From NCBI RefSeq assembly GCF_025060755.1, contig NZ_JANYUY010000005.1:1-64000 (forward strand): a stretch of 64,000 bases of DNA, given 5' to 3'. The stretch is from Paenibacillus doosanensis. GTDB lineage: Bacteria > Bacillota > Bacilli > Paenibacillales > NBRC-103111. The notes below the pieces were generated by a model that saw nothing but the letters and a program-made list of their open reading frames with translations, had not been told where the DNA came from and did no database searches. This document shows, piece by piece, positions 8,861 to 18,811 of the stretch. How positions within the stretch are numbered: the stretch's first letter is position 1; each line of letters begins with the position of its first letter. Made by a program: the position numbers and the translations under genes.

Positions 8861-9829
8861 ATGGGAAGCCAAGCGGAAGTTGTTTTGTCGGTCAAGAACG
8901 TCAAGAAAACGATTAAAAAGAAAGAGATCATCAAGGGCATTTCCTTCGAGGTCTACGCCGGTGAAATCTTCGGCTTTCTAGGGCCCAACGGCTCCGGCAA
9001 AACGACGACGATCCGCATGCTCGTCGATTTGATCGCCCCTACGGCAGGCTCGATTACGATCTGCGGGCATGACGTGCACAAAGAGCATAACGAAGCGCTC
9101 CAGTATGTCGGCTGTATCGTCGAGAACCCGGAGCTGTACTCGTATTTAAGCGGCTGGGAAAACCTGGAGCATTTCGCCCGGATGCTGCCCGGAGTAGGCG
9201 CGAAGCGAATTCAAGAGGTCGTCGATATCGTCGGGATGGACGCGCGGATTCACGATAAAGTGAGAACTTATTCGCTCGGGATGAGGCAGCGTCTCGGCAT
9301 AGCTCAGGCGCTGCTGAACAATCCGAAGCTGCTCATATTGGACGAGCCTACCAACGGCCTTGACCCGCAGGGGATTAAAGAGATGCGCGAGTTTATTCAG
9401 CGGCTGGCGCAAACCGGCCTCAGCCTGTTCGTATCGAGCCATCTGCTGAGCGAAATTCAGCAAATGTGCGATCGGGTAGCCATCATCAGCCACGGCGAAG
9501 TGATTAAAGTCGGCGAGGTCGACGCCCTTATCGACGAATCGGCAAGTCGCGTCATTTGGCGGGTTGCGCCAATGGACCGGGCGCTTCGGCTGCTGCAGCG
9601 GCAGGAGGACGCCGTTGTGCTGGAAGTGATTCACCGGCCGGAGGAATTCGACAGGCCGGCCGCCGAGCCGGCCGTGCACGACATCGTTACGCAGCTTAAG
9701 TCCGAGGCGATTCCGCAGCTGACGCGGGAGCTGGTCGAAGCGGGAGTGCAGCTGTACGGCGTAGAGACGAAAAGCCCGACGCTCGAGGATTTATTTTTAA
9801 GTTTAACGGAGGGGAAACGCATTGGTTAG
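8861..9829 (+). CDS. ABC transporter ATP-binding protein (BcrA-like)
   Basis: 322 aa from ATG 8861, chosen because it follows GGAGAGAGTGGG; an in-frame ATG at 8822 has no ribosome site. Walker A GPNGSGKTT, signature YSLGMRQR, Walker B LLILDEPTNGLD and the switch His in SSHLL are all present. A C-terminal extension of about 80 residues follows, as in BcrA-type ATPases linked to peptide-antibiotic resistance or bacteriocin immunity. The stop overlaps the TTG start of the permease, so the two form one transporter. No two-component sensor is adjacent, which would be expected for a dedicated bacitracin module. Confidence 0.87.
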   Translation: MGSQAEVVLSVKNVKKTIKKKEIIKGISFEVYAGEIFGFLGPNGSGKTTTIRMLVDLIAPTAGSITICGHDVHKEHNEALQYVGCIVENPELYSYLSGWENLEHFARMLPGVGAKRIQEVVDIVGMDARIHDKVRTYSLGMRQRLGIAQALLNNPKLLILDEPTNGLDPQGIKEMREFIQRLAQTGLSLFVSSHLLSEIQQMCDRVAIISHGEVIKVGEVDALIDESASRVIWRVAPMDRALRLLQRQEDAVVLEVIHRPEEFDRPAAEPAVHDIVTQLKSEAIPQLTRELVEAGVQLYGVETKSPTLEDLFLSLTEGKRIG

Positions 9830-10814
9830 CATATATCCGTTAATCAAAAACGAGTGCATCAAAATAATAAAGAAGAAACGGCTGCTTGTCGTTTTGCTCA
9901 TATTGGCTGCCCTTATTCCGATGTTTACTTATGCGCAGATGAAGGTGGCGCAAAATAATCTTAAGCAGTTCGGCACCTCCGATTGGCGGGCCGAGCAGCG
10001 CCAGAAGATCGTCGATTACACGCGCAGCATAGGAAGCGCCCGCGTGCCGGAGGAGTGGAAGCAGTTCCGCAAGGTCGAAGTGATGCTGGCGCAATATTAT
10101 TTGGATAAAGATGTGAATCCCGCGGCTCCTAACGGGGTAACCTTTACAAGAGAATTCATTAAAAACGCGGTCGGGCTGTTCATTCCGCTCATGGTGATGG
10201 TCGTCGCTTCGGACCTGGTTTCCTCCGAGCATTCGACGGGCACGATCAAGCTGCTCTTGACAAGGCCGGTCGGACGATGGAAAATCTTGATGAGCAAGCT
10301 GGTCAGCCTAATCTTGTTCACGTCGCTGATCGTCATCGCCACGGCGGTGCTGTGCTACCTGATTTCCGGCGTCGTCTTCGGCTACGGCGGATGGGATATG
10401 CCGGTATTTTTCGGCTTTAAAATCGTCGGCACGGAAGTGGACACTTCCTTCGTCCGGCCGGTGGAACAGTGGCTGTACCTGATCATGGAATTCGGCCTTG
10501 TCTGGTTCTCGGCTGTCGTGGTCGCCGTCATGTCGCTGATGGTATCTGTGCTGATTCGCAGCACGGCGGCAGGCATGGGACTCATGCTGGCGGTGCTTAT
10601 TTCGGGCACAATCTTGACAAATATGGTATCCTCTTGGGAGACGGCAAAATATTTATTCATGGTCAATTTGCGCCTGACCGATTACTTGACCGGCTCGCTT
10701 CCGCCCATTAAAGGCATGGATTTGCCGTTTTCCTTAAGCGTTTTGACCGTATGGGGATTGGTTTCCGTGGCGGTTTCTTTCGCGGTCTTCACGAAAAAAG
10801 ATATATTGAACTGA
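9822..10814 (+). CDS. ABC-2 type permease (partner of the BcrA-like ATPase)
   Basis: 330 aa with a TTG start directly after AACGGAGGGG, overlapping the ATPase gene by 8 bp. It has a hydrophobic segment at 20-40, a soluble loop of about 100 residues, then about five membrane helices, the layout of ABC-2/BcrB permeases. The conserved stretch SEHSTGTIKLLLTRPVGR is the typical cytoplasmic loop of this family that contacts the ATPase. The parE promoter -35 overlaps its stop codon, so no terminator separates the two units. Confidence 0.85.
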   Translation: MVSIYPLIKNECIKIIKKKRLLVVLLILAALIPMFTYAQMKVAQNNLKQFGTSDWRAEQRQKIVDYTRSIGSARVPEEWKQFRKVEVMLAQYYLDKDVNPAAPNGVTFTREFIKNAVGLFIPLMVMVVASDLVSSEHSTGTIKLLLTRPVGRWKILMSKLVSLILFTSLIVIATAVLCYLISGVVFGYGGWDMPVFFGFKIVGTEVDTSFVRPVEQWLYLIMEFGLVWFSAVVVAVMSLMVSVLIRSTAAGMGLMLAVLISGTILTNMVSSWETAKYLFMVNLRLTDYLTGSLPPIKGMDLPFSLSVLTVWGLVSVAVSFAVFTKKDILN

Positions 10815-10833
10815 CGGCGCTAGATGTTATAAT
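10806..10833 (+). promoter_or_regulatory. Sigma-A promoter of parEC
   Basis: TTGAAC (10806-10811), 16-bp spacer, TATAAT (10828-10833). The leader then contains a perfect hairpin AACTTTCGC-GAAG-GCGAAAGTT (10843-10864) just before the AAAGGGGGGG ribosome site of parE. Confidence 0.7.
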
Positions 10834-10887
10834 GCACAATAGAACTTTCGCGAAGGCGAAAGTTTCAAGAGTAAAGGGGGGGCTGCG

Positions 10888-12879
10888 ATGACGGAGCAAA
10901 TCGATTTGTTCCCAAGCACAACTGCCACAAGCACAGCCGCCGCGCCGGCGGCAGATTACGGCGCCGACGATATCCAGGTGCTGGAAGGCCTCGTGGCGGT
11001 CCGCAAAAGACCGGGGATGTACATAGGAAGCACCAGCGCGTCGGGGCTTCATCATTTGATATGGGAAATCGTCGACAATGCGGTCGACGAGCATCTCGCT
11101 AAATTTTGCAGCAAGATTGACGTTACGATTCATAAAGACCAATCGATCACCGTCCAGGATAACGGCCGCGGCATTCCGACGGGAATGCATAAGACCGGTA
11201 TTCCGACGCCTCAAGTCGTGTTTACGATTCTGCATGCCGGAGGCAAGTTCGGCGGCGGGGGGTATAAGAAATCCGGCGGTCTCCACGGCGTAGGGGCCTC
11301 GGTAACGAACGCCCTGTCGGAATGGCTGGAGGTCACGATATACCGCGACGGCAAGATTCACCGGCAGCGGTTCGAATATTGGGTCGACGAGCAGGGCATA
11401 GAGCATGTGGGCGAGCCTGTCGCGGGGCTGGAGGTTCTCGGAAACACGAGGCAAACCGGCACCAAGGTGACATTCAAGCCGGATAAGCGCGTTTTCCAAG
11501 GCGGCACGGCCGTTAACTACGACACGCTGCTGGAGCGCTTACAAGAGATCGCCTTTTTGAATTCGGGACTTCAGGTGACGATCAAGGACGAGCGGTCCGA
11601 CAAGCAGGAGACGTTCCAATACGAAGGCGGAGCGAGTCAATTCGTTCAATTTTTGAATGAAGAGAAGAACGTGCTGCACGAGGTTATTCATTTTACCGCG
11701 GAAAAGGACGATATCGAGGTCGAAGTGGCTCTGCAGTACAACGACGGTTACACGGAAACGATCGTTTCGTTCGTCAACTCGATTCCGACCCGCGGCGGCG
11801 GCACGCATGAGACCGGTTTTAAAACCGCCTACACGCGGGTTATGAACGATTATGCCCGCAAAAGCGGGATTTTGAAGGAAAAGGATAAAAATCTCGACGG
11901 CCAGGATCTGCGCGAAGGGATGATGGCGGTCATCAACATCAAGATGGGCGAGGTCGAATTCGTCGGCCAGACGAAGGATCAGCTCGGCAGCGCTTCGGCG
12001 CGCAGCGCGGTCGACTCGGTCGTGTCCGATAAAATGGCCGTATTCCTAGAGGAAAACCCGCAAGTGGCGCAGATGATCATGAAGAAGGCCGTGCAGTCGG
12101 CCAAAGCCCGCGAAGCGGCGCGCAAAGCCCGCGAGGAAGTGCGCAGCGGCAAGAAGGGCAGGAGCGAGAGCTCGAACCTGGGAGGCAAGCTGACGCCGGC
12201 GCAGTCGAAGGATTACTCCCGCAACGAGTTGTTCATCGTCGAAGGGGATTCCGCCGGGGGCTCGGCCAAGCAAGGGCGGGATTCGAAGCATCAGGCGATT
12301 TTGCCGCTCAAGGGCAAGCCGATGAACCCGGAGAAGGCGAAGCTGTCGGACATTATGAAGAACGACGAGTACAAAGCGATCATCGCGGCTATCGGAGCCG
12401 GCGTAGGGCCGGAGTTCGACGCGTCCGAAAGCAATTACGCGAAAATCATCATCATGACCGATGCCGATACGGACGGCGCGCACATTCAGGTGCTGCTGCT
12501 GACGTTCTTCTACCGCTACATGAAGCCTCTGATCGATGCGGGCAAAGTCTACATCGCTCAGCCGCCGCTGTATAAGGTGACGAAGAAAGCAGGCAAAAAC
12601 AGTACGATCAGGTACGCGTGGACCGACGAGCAGCTGCAGGCGCTATCGAAGGAGCTGGGCAAAAACATCGAGCTGCAGCGCTATAAAGGTTTGGGCGAGA
12701 TGAACCCGGATCAGCTGTGGGAGACGACGATGGACCCGGCGACCCGGACGCTGCTGCAGGTGCGGATTGAGGACGCGGCCAAAGCCGAACGGCGCGTATC
12801 TACGCTGATGGGAGACAAGGTCGATCCGCGGAAGCGCTGGATCATCGAGAATGTCGACTTTACCGAGTTCGAGGAGTAG
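10888..12879 (+). CDS. parE: DNA topoisomerase IV subunit B
   Basis: 663 aa, ATPase subunit of topoisomerase IV, which decatenates daughter chromosomes. The GHKL ATPase region shows NAVDE, DNGRGIPTG and GLHGVGASV. The C-terminal TOPRIM region shows EGDSAGGSAKQGRD and the metal-binding DADTDGAHI. Directly followed by parC rather than gyrA, and lacking any insertion, it is ParE rather than GyrB; the pair in tandem supports this. The N-terminal about 25 residues are a low-complexity T/A tail. Confidence 0.95.
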   Translation: MTEQIDLFPSTTATSTAAAPAADYGADDIQVLEGLVAVRKRPGMYIGSTSASGLHHLIWEIVDNAVDEHLAKFCSKIDVTIHKDQSITVQDNGRGIPTGMHKTGIPTPQVVFTILHAGGKFGGGGYKKSGGLHGVGASVTNALSEWLEVTIYRDGKIHRQRFEYWVDEQGIEHVGEPVAGLEVLGNTRQTGTKVTFKPDKRVFQGGTAVNYDTLLERLQEIAFLNSGLQVTIKDERSDKQETFQYEGGASQFVQFLNEEKNVLHEVIHFTAEKDDIEVEVALQYNDGYTETIVSFVNSIPTRGGGTHETGFKTAYTRVMNDYARKSGILKEKDKNLDGQDLREGMMAVINIKMGEVEFVGQTKDQLGSASARSAVDSVVSDKMAVFLEENPQVAQMIMKKAVQSAKAREAARKAREEVRSGKKGRSESSNLGGKLTPAQSKDYSRNELFIVEGDSAGGSAKQGRDSKHQAILPLKGKPMNPEKAKLSDIMKNDEYKAIIAAIGAGVGPEFDASESNYAKIIIMTDADTDGAHIQVLLLTFFYRYMKPLIDAGKVYIAQPPLYKVTKKAGKNSTIRYAWTDEQLQALSKELGKNIELQRYKGLGEMNPDQLWETTMDPATRTLLQVRIEDAAKAERRVSTLMGDKVDPRKRWIIENVDFTEFEE

Positions 12880-12886
12880 GTGAACT

Positions 12887-15322
12887 GTGACGATATTGGA
12901 AAGCTTTTTACCCGCATATTTAGAAGAAGTAGTGGGCGACCGTTTCGGTCGCTATTCCAAATACATTATTCAGGACCGCGCGATTCCCGATGTGCGGGAT
13001 GGCTTGAAGCCGGTGCAGCGGCGCATTTTGTACGCGATGTACGACGCCGGCAATACGCCGGACAAGTCGTACCGGAAATCGGCCAAGACCGTCGGCGACG
13101 TGATGGGTAACTATCATCCGCATGGCGACGCTTCGATCTACGAAGGGATGGTCCGCATGGCTCAGCCGTGGAAGATGGGACATCCTCTGATCGACGGCCA
13201 CGGCAACTGGGGCTCGATCGACGATGATCCGGCTGCCGCGATGCGTTATACCGAGGCCCGCTTATCGGAAATCGCGATGGAGCTTCTGCGCGACATCGAG
13301 AAGCGCACTGTGCAATTCAAGGATAACTTCGACAATTCGACGAAGGAGCCTGTCGTGCTTCCGGCCCGTTATCCGAATTTGCTCGTGAACGGAGTCAGCG
13401 GCATTTCCTCAGGATTTGCCACCGAGATTCCGCCGCATAATCTGCGCGAAGTGATCGACGCCTGCGTGGCGCTGATGGACCGGCCTTCCATGGAGCTGGA
13501 CGAGCTGATGCAGATTCTTAAAGGGCCGGATTTCCCTACGGGAGGCATCATTATGGGCTCCGAGGGGATCAAGGAAGCGTTCAGGACGGGCAAAGGGCGC
13601 ATTTACTTGCGCGCGCGCACGGAAATTGAGACAGTGCGCGGCGGAGCCCAGCAGATCGTCGTTACGGAAATTCCGTACCAGGTGGTGAAATCCCGTCTGG
13701 TTACGTCCATGGAAAACATCCGTCTGGAGAAAAAAATCGACGGCATCTCCGTCGTCCGCGACGAAAGCGGCCGCAACGGCCTGCGAATCGTCGTGGAGCT
13801 GAAAAAGGACGCCGATGCGCAGGGGATTCTCGCTTATCTGTTCAAAAAGACGGATTTGCAGGTGACGTATAATTTCAATATGGTGGCGATCGTCAATAAG
13901 ACGCCGAAGCAAATGGGCGTCCTTGAAATATTGAGAGCCTATATCGACCATCAAAAAGAAGTGATCACATTCCGTTCCCGGTACGAGCTGGAAAAGGCGG
14001 AGGACCGCGCTCACGTGCTGGAAGGGCTGGCCAAGGCGCTTAACATACTGGATGAAGTGATCGCCGCGATCAAAGCGTCGAAAAACCGCCAGGACGCCCA
14101 GAATAATCTGGTCGCGCAGTTCGGCTTCACCGAACGCCAGGCCGACGCGATCCTGACGCTGCAATTGTACCGGCTGACCAATCTGGAGATTCATTCGATC
14201 GAGAAGGAATTGAAGGAGGTTCAGAAGACGATCGCCTATTTGCGAGGAATCTTAGGCAGCGAGAAGAAGCTGATGAACGTCATCAAGGAAGAAATGACCG
14301 GGATTCGTACCAAATTCGGCGTGGACCGCCGTTCCGACATTCAGGACGAGGTAGAGGAGCTCAAGGTCAACCTGGAGGTTATGGTTGCGGCCGAGGACGT
14401 GTTCGTGACCTTGTCGAGCGAGGGCTATATCAAGCGGACGAGCAAGCTGTCCTTCACCCGTTCCGGCGGCGAGCTGGAGAAGACGGGCCTTAAAGAGGGC
14501 GATTATGTGCGCTATCTGCTGGAAGTGAATACGCTGGAAAACCTGCTGATCTTCACCCAGAAGGGCCAATATTACTTGCTTCCGGTCCATCAGGTTCCCG
14601 AGTACAAATGGAAGGAAAACGGCACGGCCATCGTCAACGTCATTCCTATTCCGAAGGACGACAAGATCGTGAACGTCATTCCGATCCGTACCTTCGAGGA
14701 GCAGGGCAAGTCGCTTGTCTTCGTGACCAAGAAAGGGCAAGTCAAACGTACGGATCTGAAGGAGTATATGACGAACCGGTCGATCGGCATCGTAGCGTGC
14801 AAGGTCGGCGAGAATGACGCGGTGATCGACGTGAAGCTGAGCACGAACGACCAGGATATTATGCTGGTAACGAAGCAGGGGATGGCGATCCGCTTCCGCG
14901 AAGACGAAGTCAACCCGATGGGGCGCGCGGCTGCCGGCGTTCGCGGCATTCAGCTGAAAGAGGACGACGAAGTAATCAGCGCCGAATGGATTCAGGGCGA
15001 GGAAGGAGAGCTTCTGGTCGTCTCCGATCTCGGGTACGCCAAACGTTCTCTCATTCTCGATTACCCCGTGCAAGGGCGGGGCGGCAAAGGGATCTTCACC
15101 TTCGAATTTAAAGACGGCAAGCGGGTTAAACCGAACGGTGCAGCGCTAGTCAAAGCTTACACCGTTAAGGAAGAACTGCTTCTGACGGCCGTATTGCAAA
15201 GCGGCGAACGGATGTCGTTCTCGTCCGAGAAAACGCCGATCGAGCAGCGCAAATCGACCGGTCGCCAAGTCATTGCCGTCGCGAAAACCGATTTGATTGC
15301 GGATCTGCTCAAGATCGATTAA
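12887..15322 (+). CDS. parC: DNA topoisomerase IV subunit A
   Basis: 811 aa, GTG start 7 nt after the parE stop. The catalytic tyrosine is Y121 in [11 protein letters not shown]. The C-terminal half (from about 490) carries the beta-pinwheel repeats ([50 protein letters not shown]) that wrap DNA. The quinolone region reads [11 protein letters not shown]: the position equivalent to E. coli GyrA Ser83 is Ala (A82), while the acidic residue (E86) is kept. The stop overlaps a small convergent gene. Confidence 0.95.
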   Translation: MTILESFLPAYLEEVVGDRFGRYSKYIIQDRAIPDVRDGLKPVQRRILYAMYDAGNTPDKSYRKSAKTVGDVMGNYHPHGDASIYEGMVRMAQPWKMGHPLIDGHGNWGSIDDDPAAAMRYTEARLSEIAMELLRDIEKRTVQFKDNFDNSTKEPVVLPARYPNLLVNGVSGISSGFATEIPPHNLREVIDACVALMDRPSMELDELMQILKGPDFPTGGIIMGSEGIKEAFRTGKGRIYLRARTEIETVRGGAQQIVVTEIPYQVVKSRLVTSMENIRLEKKIDGISVVRDESGRNGLRIVVELKKDADAQGILAYLFKKTDLQVTYNFNMVAIVNKTPKQMGVLEILRAYIDHQKEVITFRSRYELEKAEDRAHVLEGLAKALNILDEVIAAIKASKNRQDAQNNLVAQFGFTERQADAILTLQLYRLTNLEIHSIEKELKEVQKTIAYLRGILGSEKKLMNVIKEEMTGIRTKFGVDRRSDIQDEVEELKVNLEVMVAAEDVFVTLSSEGYIKRTSKLSFTRSGGELEKTGLKEGDYVRYLLEVNTLENLLIFTQKGQYYLLPVHQVPEYKWKENGTAIVNVIPIPKDDKIVNVIPIRTFEEQGKSLVFVTKKGQVKRTDLKEYMTNRSIGIVACKVGENDAVIDVKLSTNDQDIMLVTKQGMAIRFREDEVNPMGRAAAGVRGIQLKEDDEVISAEWIQGEEGELLVVSDLGYAKRSLILDYPVQGRGGKGIFTFEFKDGKRVKPNGAALVKAYTVKEELLLTAVLQSGERMSFSSEKTPIEQRKSTGRQVIAVAKTDLIADLLKID

Positions 15323-15486
15323 TCGTAACTGTTGTAATCCGGCTCCAGCCGGTCAACAAACTGTAAGAAAAGGTCCAAAACGGCCCACACTGGCATCGTA
15401 TCATCGAGCTTCTCCAGCCACTGTGGGTCGTTTATTATGCCTTTCTCCAGCGCTTTTTCTCCGATATGCTTTTTCCACGCCTCCAT
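15319..15486 (-). CDS. Small conserved-type hypothetical protein, 55 aa
   Basis: The ATG at 15486 is chosen because it is preceded by AAGGAG with a 10-nt gap; longer in-frame starts have no ribosome site. The product is acidic and tryptophan-containing ([16 protein letters not shown]..., [11 protein letters not shown]), predicted helical, with no membrane segment. Its stop codon overlaps the parC stop, tail to tail. I do not recognise a family and assign no function. Confidence 0.55.
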   Translation of the reverse strand: MEAWKKHIGEKALEKGIINDPQWLEKLDDTMPVWAVLDLFLQFVDRLEPDYNSYD

Positions 15487-15643
15487 GTCCGCATCACTCC
15501 TTCGCATAAATTGACAAGCTCCGCCTATAGTCAAAAGCCCATATTGCAATATATGTTGAATGGGGTCTAATGTTCCTGATTTTTATCGTTTAAAGTCTTA
15601 AAATATTTACGCTGTTAACCTTTAATCCGCGCTTTGGCGATGG

Positions 15644-15649
15644 TATAAT
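15644..15649 (+). promoter_or_regulatory. Extended -10 promoter of the marR gene
   Basis: TGG-TATAAT (extended -10 TGnTATAAT) lies about 95 bp before the MarR start. A clear -35 is not visible, as is usual for extended -10 promoters. Confidence 0.5.
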
Positions 15650-15742
15650 AGGAACTACAGCAAGAACGGCCGGATGAACTTTCCTAAGAGCCCATTTTAT
15701 GAAACTCGAAGTAAAGTATGGTAGATACAGGAGTGATGAAAT

Positions 15743-16150
15743 GTGATTACTCAGGAATTTGCGAAGCTGTGGTGGAAGCTTTCCAAGGATTTGCGCATCC
15801 ATATGGAGACGGAGCTGGCCCCGACGTTAACGGAAGGGCAGCTGACGGTGCTCGAGCTGCTGTCGGGCCGCGATCGGATGAAGCCTTCGGACTTCATTGA
15901 ATTTTTGACGACGACGCCGGCCGCGATTACGACCTTGCTGGACCGGATGGAGAAGGCCGAGCTGATTTCGCGCGAACGCGACGAGAAGGACCGCCGGATC
16001 GTGTGGGTTCATGTGACCGAGAAAGGAAAGGCCGAGTGTCAGCGAGGGCTGAGCATCCGCGAGCATTTTCTGCAAAATTATTTGAGCCGGATTTCCTCTC
16101 ATAATCAGCAGCTCCTGGTGTACTTGTTAGGAAAAGTCGCTAACGCGTAA
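15743..16150 (+). CDS. MarR-family transcriptional regulator
   Basis: 135 aa, GTG start after CAGGAGTG. The winged helix spans about 25-105: recognition-helix region PAAITTLLDRMEKAELI and the wing ERDEKDRRIVWVHVT with the DxR signature typical of MarR. Such proteins are dimeric repressors that respond to phenolic or oxidative signals. No efflux gene or operator is adjacent, and the following ABC pair starts about 290 bp away behind its own promoter-like sequence, so its target is not clear from context. Confidence 0.88.
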   Translation: MITQEFAKLWWKLSKDLRIHMETELAPTLTEGQLTVLELLSGRDRMKPSDFIEFLTTTPAAITTLLDRMEKAELISRERDEKDRRIVWVHVTEKGKAECQRGLSIREHFLQNYLSRISSHNQQLLVYLLGKVANA

Positions 16151-16319
16151 AAAGAATGGGGCAGACGGCTCATATAATAAGCAGCGTGTATTCGACGTAT
16201 CGCTCTGGAAGCACGGTGAACATGCAGCCGCAGGTCGCTCATGTATTCACCGCACTTGCAGGGCCGACATTCAGGGCAGGGAAAGGTCGCCGGTACAACG
16301 CCGATCAGGCATGGCTTAG

Positions 16320-16346
16320 GGCAAGGGGGAGAGCTTCCTCCTTGCC
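16320..16346 (+). terminator. Strong hairpin after marR, terminator-like
   Basis: GGCAAGGGGGA pairs over 11 bp (one G-U) with TCCTCCTTGCC. The trailing sequence TGTTTGCGTT is only moderately T-rich, so termination is uncertain. A TGG-TATAAT sequence at 16383-16391 may be the promoter of the next unit. Confidence 0.4.
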
Positions 16347-16443
16347 TGTTTGCGTTAAAGCCGTGAATGGGCAGGCGCGAGCTGGTATAATGATAGGCGT
16401 CATATCATGTGAACGGCTGTCGGTGCAGGAGAGGAGTTTGGCG

Positions 16444-17178
16444 ATGAGTACGGAACTAATATTGGATATGAACGGTTTGAGCAAGCGGATCGCTGCGTTA
16501 GGGGAGGAGCGGGTTCTGTTCTCAGGCGTAACGGCGCGATTGGAGCAGCCTGCGGTCATCGCGCTGCTCGGCTTGTCCGGGCAAGGGAAGAGCACGCTTC
16601 TGCGAATCATCGGGCTTCTCGACGCAGCCAGCGAAGGAAGCATCCGCTATCGGGGGCGAAAGCCGGAAGAATGGACTTCGCAGGAATGGAGGAAGAAGGT
16701 ATGCTACGTCGCCCAGCATGCCGTCATGCTGCCGGGGAGCGTGGAGGATAATCTGAGGGCCGTCAGCATTTTACATAAGCAGCCGTTTGACCGGGCATTG
16801 GCCAGCCAATTGCTCCGGGACTGCGGGCTGGAGCAATTGGACCTGGGCAAGCGCGCTTCCGACCTATCGGGCGGGGAGAAGCAGCGCGTCGCTTTGGTGC
16901 GTTCTTTGCTGCTGCGTCCGGATATTTTGCTGCTCGACGAAATTACCGCATCGCTCGATTTGCACAGCAAGCAAGCCGTCGAGCGGCTGCTCGCCTCCTG
17001 GCATCGGCAGGAAGCGGCTTCGATGATCTGGGTGACCCATGACCTGGAGCAGGCTCGTCAGAACAGCCACAAGGTCTGGTTTATGGCCGAGCATACGCTG
17101 CTTGAGAACATGGACACCGAATTGTTTTTTCAGCGTCCCGATTCCGAAGCGGCGCGCAAATTTTTACAGATTCCGTGA
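16444..17178 (+). CDS. fetA: ABC transporter ATP-binding protein, FetA/YbbL-like
   Basis: 244 aa from ATG 16444, preceded by GAGAGGAGTTTGGCG; the frame is open further upstream but has no ribosome site there. Walker A GLSGQGKST, signature LSGGEKQR, Walker B ILLLDEITASLD and switch VTHD are intact. It precedes an UPF0014/FetB permease by 18 bp, and this ATPase-permease pairing defines the FetAB (YbbLM) systems implicated in iron homeostasis and peroxide stress in E. coli. The iron role here is by family only. Confidence 0.8.
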   Translation: MSTELILDMNGLSKRIAALGEERVLFSGVTARLEQPAVIALLGLSGQGKSTLLRIIGLLDAASEGSIRYRGRKPEEWTSQEWRKKVCYVAQHAVMLPGSVEDNLRAVSILHKQPFDRALASQLLRDCGLEQLDLGKRASDLSGGEKQRVALVRSLLLRPDILLLDEITASLDLHSKQAVERLLASWHRQEAASMIWVTHDLEQARQNSHKVWFMAEHTLLENMDTELFFQRPDSEAARKFLQIP

Positions 17179-17196
17179 AGGAGCGGGGAAACCGGA

Positions 17197-17952
17197 ATGA
17201 CGAATACGGCGTTAGGCTTTACTCTTGTTTTCATTGCCGTGACGATTTTAATTTCCATGTGGCAGAAGCTGGGTTTAGAAAAGGAAATCGCTATCGGTAC
17301 GGTAAGATCGGCGGTTCAGCTGCTGCTGGTCGGCTACGTGCTGCAGTTTGCGTTTAATGCGGACAACGTTGTTTTTTTGCTGCTGATTATAGGAACGATG
17401 ATTGCGGTCGCTTCCTGGAATGCGGGGCATAGAGGGCGAGGGCTTGCCGGCATACGATGGCGAATTGCGATTGCGATCTTCGCGACGGAAGCGGTGACGA
17501 TGGGGCTATTGCTCAGCCTTGACATTATCGAGAGGACGCCGCAGTATGTGATTCCGATGAGCGGAATTACGATCGGCAGCGCGATGGTCGTCTCCGGCCT
17601 GTTCATCAATCAGATGAAACGCGAGGCGCAGGCGTCCAAAGGGGAGATTGAAGCGCTTCTGTCGCTCGGAGCTTCTGCGCGCCAAGCGATTCACGAGCCG
17701 CTCAAGCGCTCCGTCAAGGCCAGCATGATTCCGACGATAGACGGAATGAAGACCGTAGGGCTGGTTCAGCTCCCGGGCATGATGACCGGGATGATCGTCG
17801 CGGGCGCGAATCCTGTGGAAGCGGTCCGCTATCAGGTGCTTATCATGTTCGCCTTAGTCTCCTCGGCGGCATTGACGAGCATTCTGCTCAGCTTGCTTTG
17901 CTACAGGCTGTGGTTTACCAAAGATGATAGATTGATAGATATCGGGTCATAG
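17197..17952 (+). CDS. fetB: UPF0014/FetB-family permease
   Basis: 251 aa with about seven hydrophobic helices, ATG after AAGGAGCGGGG. Conserved family segments are visible: TVRSAVQLLLVGYVL near the N-terminus, the cytoplasmic EIEALLSLGASARQA and the PGMMTGMIVAGANPVEAV stretch. It is the membrane partner of the upstream ATPase. The gene ends at a bidirectional terminator facing the convergent pseudouridine synthase gene. Confidence 0.85.
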   Translation: MTNTALGFTLVFIAVTILISMWQKLGLEKEIAIGTVRSAVQLLLVGYVLQFAFNADNVVFLLLIIGTMIAVASWNAGHRGRGLAGIRWRIAIAIFATEAVTMGLLLSLDIIERTPQYVIPMSGITIGSAMVVSGLFINQMKREAQASKGEIEALLSLGASARQAIHEPLKRSVKASMIPTIDGMKTVGLVQLPGMMTGMIVAGANPVEAVRYQVLIMFALVSSAALTSILLSLLCYRLWFTKDDRLIDIGS

Positions 17953-18000
17953 TGAGCCCCGTGCTTCCATGCGGGGTGCGCCAAACGTCCCGGCACATTA

Positions 18001-18038
18001 AAAAGCCTGCTTCTGCCAAATGGCGGAAACAGGCTTTT
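18001..18038. terminator. Bidirectional terminator between convergent genes
   Basis: AAAAGCCTG (18001-18009) pairs with CAGGCTTTT (18030-18038), with an inner TTCTGCC/GGCGGAA stem and AAAT loop. The A and T tracts let it act on both strands. Confidence 0.85.
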
Positions 18039-18106
18039 GTGCGCATGCATGATGGGGCGCTCTGTGCCGAAGCTTAGGTTCCGATCATTGCTCATGGATA
18101 CTCGCG

Positions 18107-18808
18107 CTATTGCAGCTTCTCGCTCCAAAGAAACCAAGGGTATGATGCGGGAGGCGCGGAACGGAAGCTTAGCGTCTCCTTCGTCGTCGGATGCTCGAAG
18201 CTGAGCTCGGTCGACCAAAGCGCGATTTGCTGACCGGGCTTCGTCAGATGGGCGCCGTATCGCTGGTCTCCGACGAGCGGGCAGCCGATTGCCGCAAATT
18301 GCACGCGAATTTGATGCGGCCGTCCCGTATGAAGCTCGACCTGCACGAGAGAGAGACCTTCCGAATGGTCGAGCACCTGATAGTCGAGCACGGCCTCTTT
18401 GGCCCCCGGCTTGCCGGGAACGGCGACGGATACCATATTCGTTTTCGTATCCTTGAGCAAATAATGCTTTAGCGTCCCATGCGGCTCTTGCGGCCTTCCG
18501 TTTACGACCGCCGTGTAGATTTTGCGGATGGAGCGGGTGCGCACCGCGTCGGATAGTCTGGACGCGGCCTTCGACGTTTTGGCGAACACCATGACGCCCC
18601 CGACCGGACGGTCCAGCCTGTGCACAAGCCCAAGGTAGACGTTGCCCGGCTTGCGGTGACGATGCTTTAAATCCTGCTTGATCATCGTCAGCAAGTCAGG
18701 GTCCCGCGAATCGTCCTCCTGGGTCGGCACATTCACCGGCTTGACGACGACGATCACATGGTTGTCTTCATACAGCACTTCTATGGCGGGGAGAGAGGCT
18801 TGCGCCAT
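18107..18808 (-). CDS. RluA/RluD-family pseudouridine synthase
   Basis: 233 aa. The catalytic motif HRLDRPVGG is near residues 65-73, with the conserved aspartate that attacks the target uridine; other family stretches are KIYTAVVNG and HTGRPHQIR. There is no N-terminal S4 domain, so it is a short RluA-type enzyme acting on rRNA or tRNA; the exact site is not predictable. It follows the methyltransferase gene by 3 bp with the ribosome site (GGGAGG) inside the end of that gene, so the two are one RNA-modification operon. Confidence 0.88.
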   Translation of the reverse strand: MAQASLPAIEVLYEDNHVIVVVKPVNVPTQEDDSRDPDLLTMIKQDLKHRHRKPGNVYLGLVHRLDRPVGGVMVFAKTSKAASRLSDAVRTRSIRKIYTAVVNGRPQEPHGTLKHYLLKDTKTNMVSVAVPGKPGAKEAVLDYQVLDHSEGLSLVQVELHTGRPHQIRVQFAAIGCPLVGDQRYGAHLTKPGQQIALWSTELSFEHPTTKETLSFRSAPPASYPWFLWSEKLQ

Positions 18809-18811
18809 CCG

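Noticed and set aside
15524-15530. CCTATAG near the end of parC
   Set aside because: Lacks the upstream ATT and the ATCGCG half-site, and is not near a sugar gene; a chance hit of a 7-mer.
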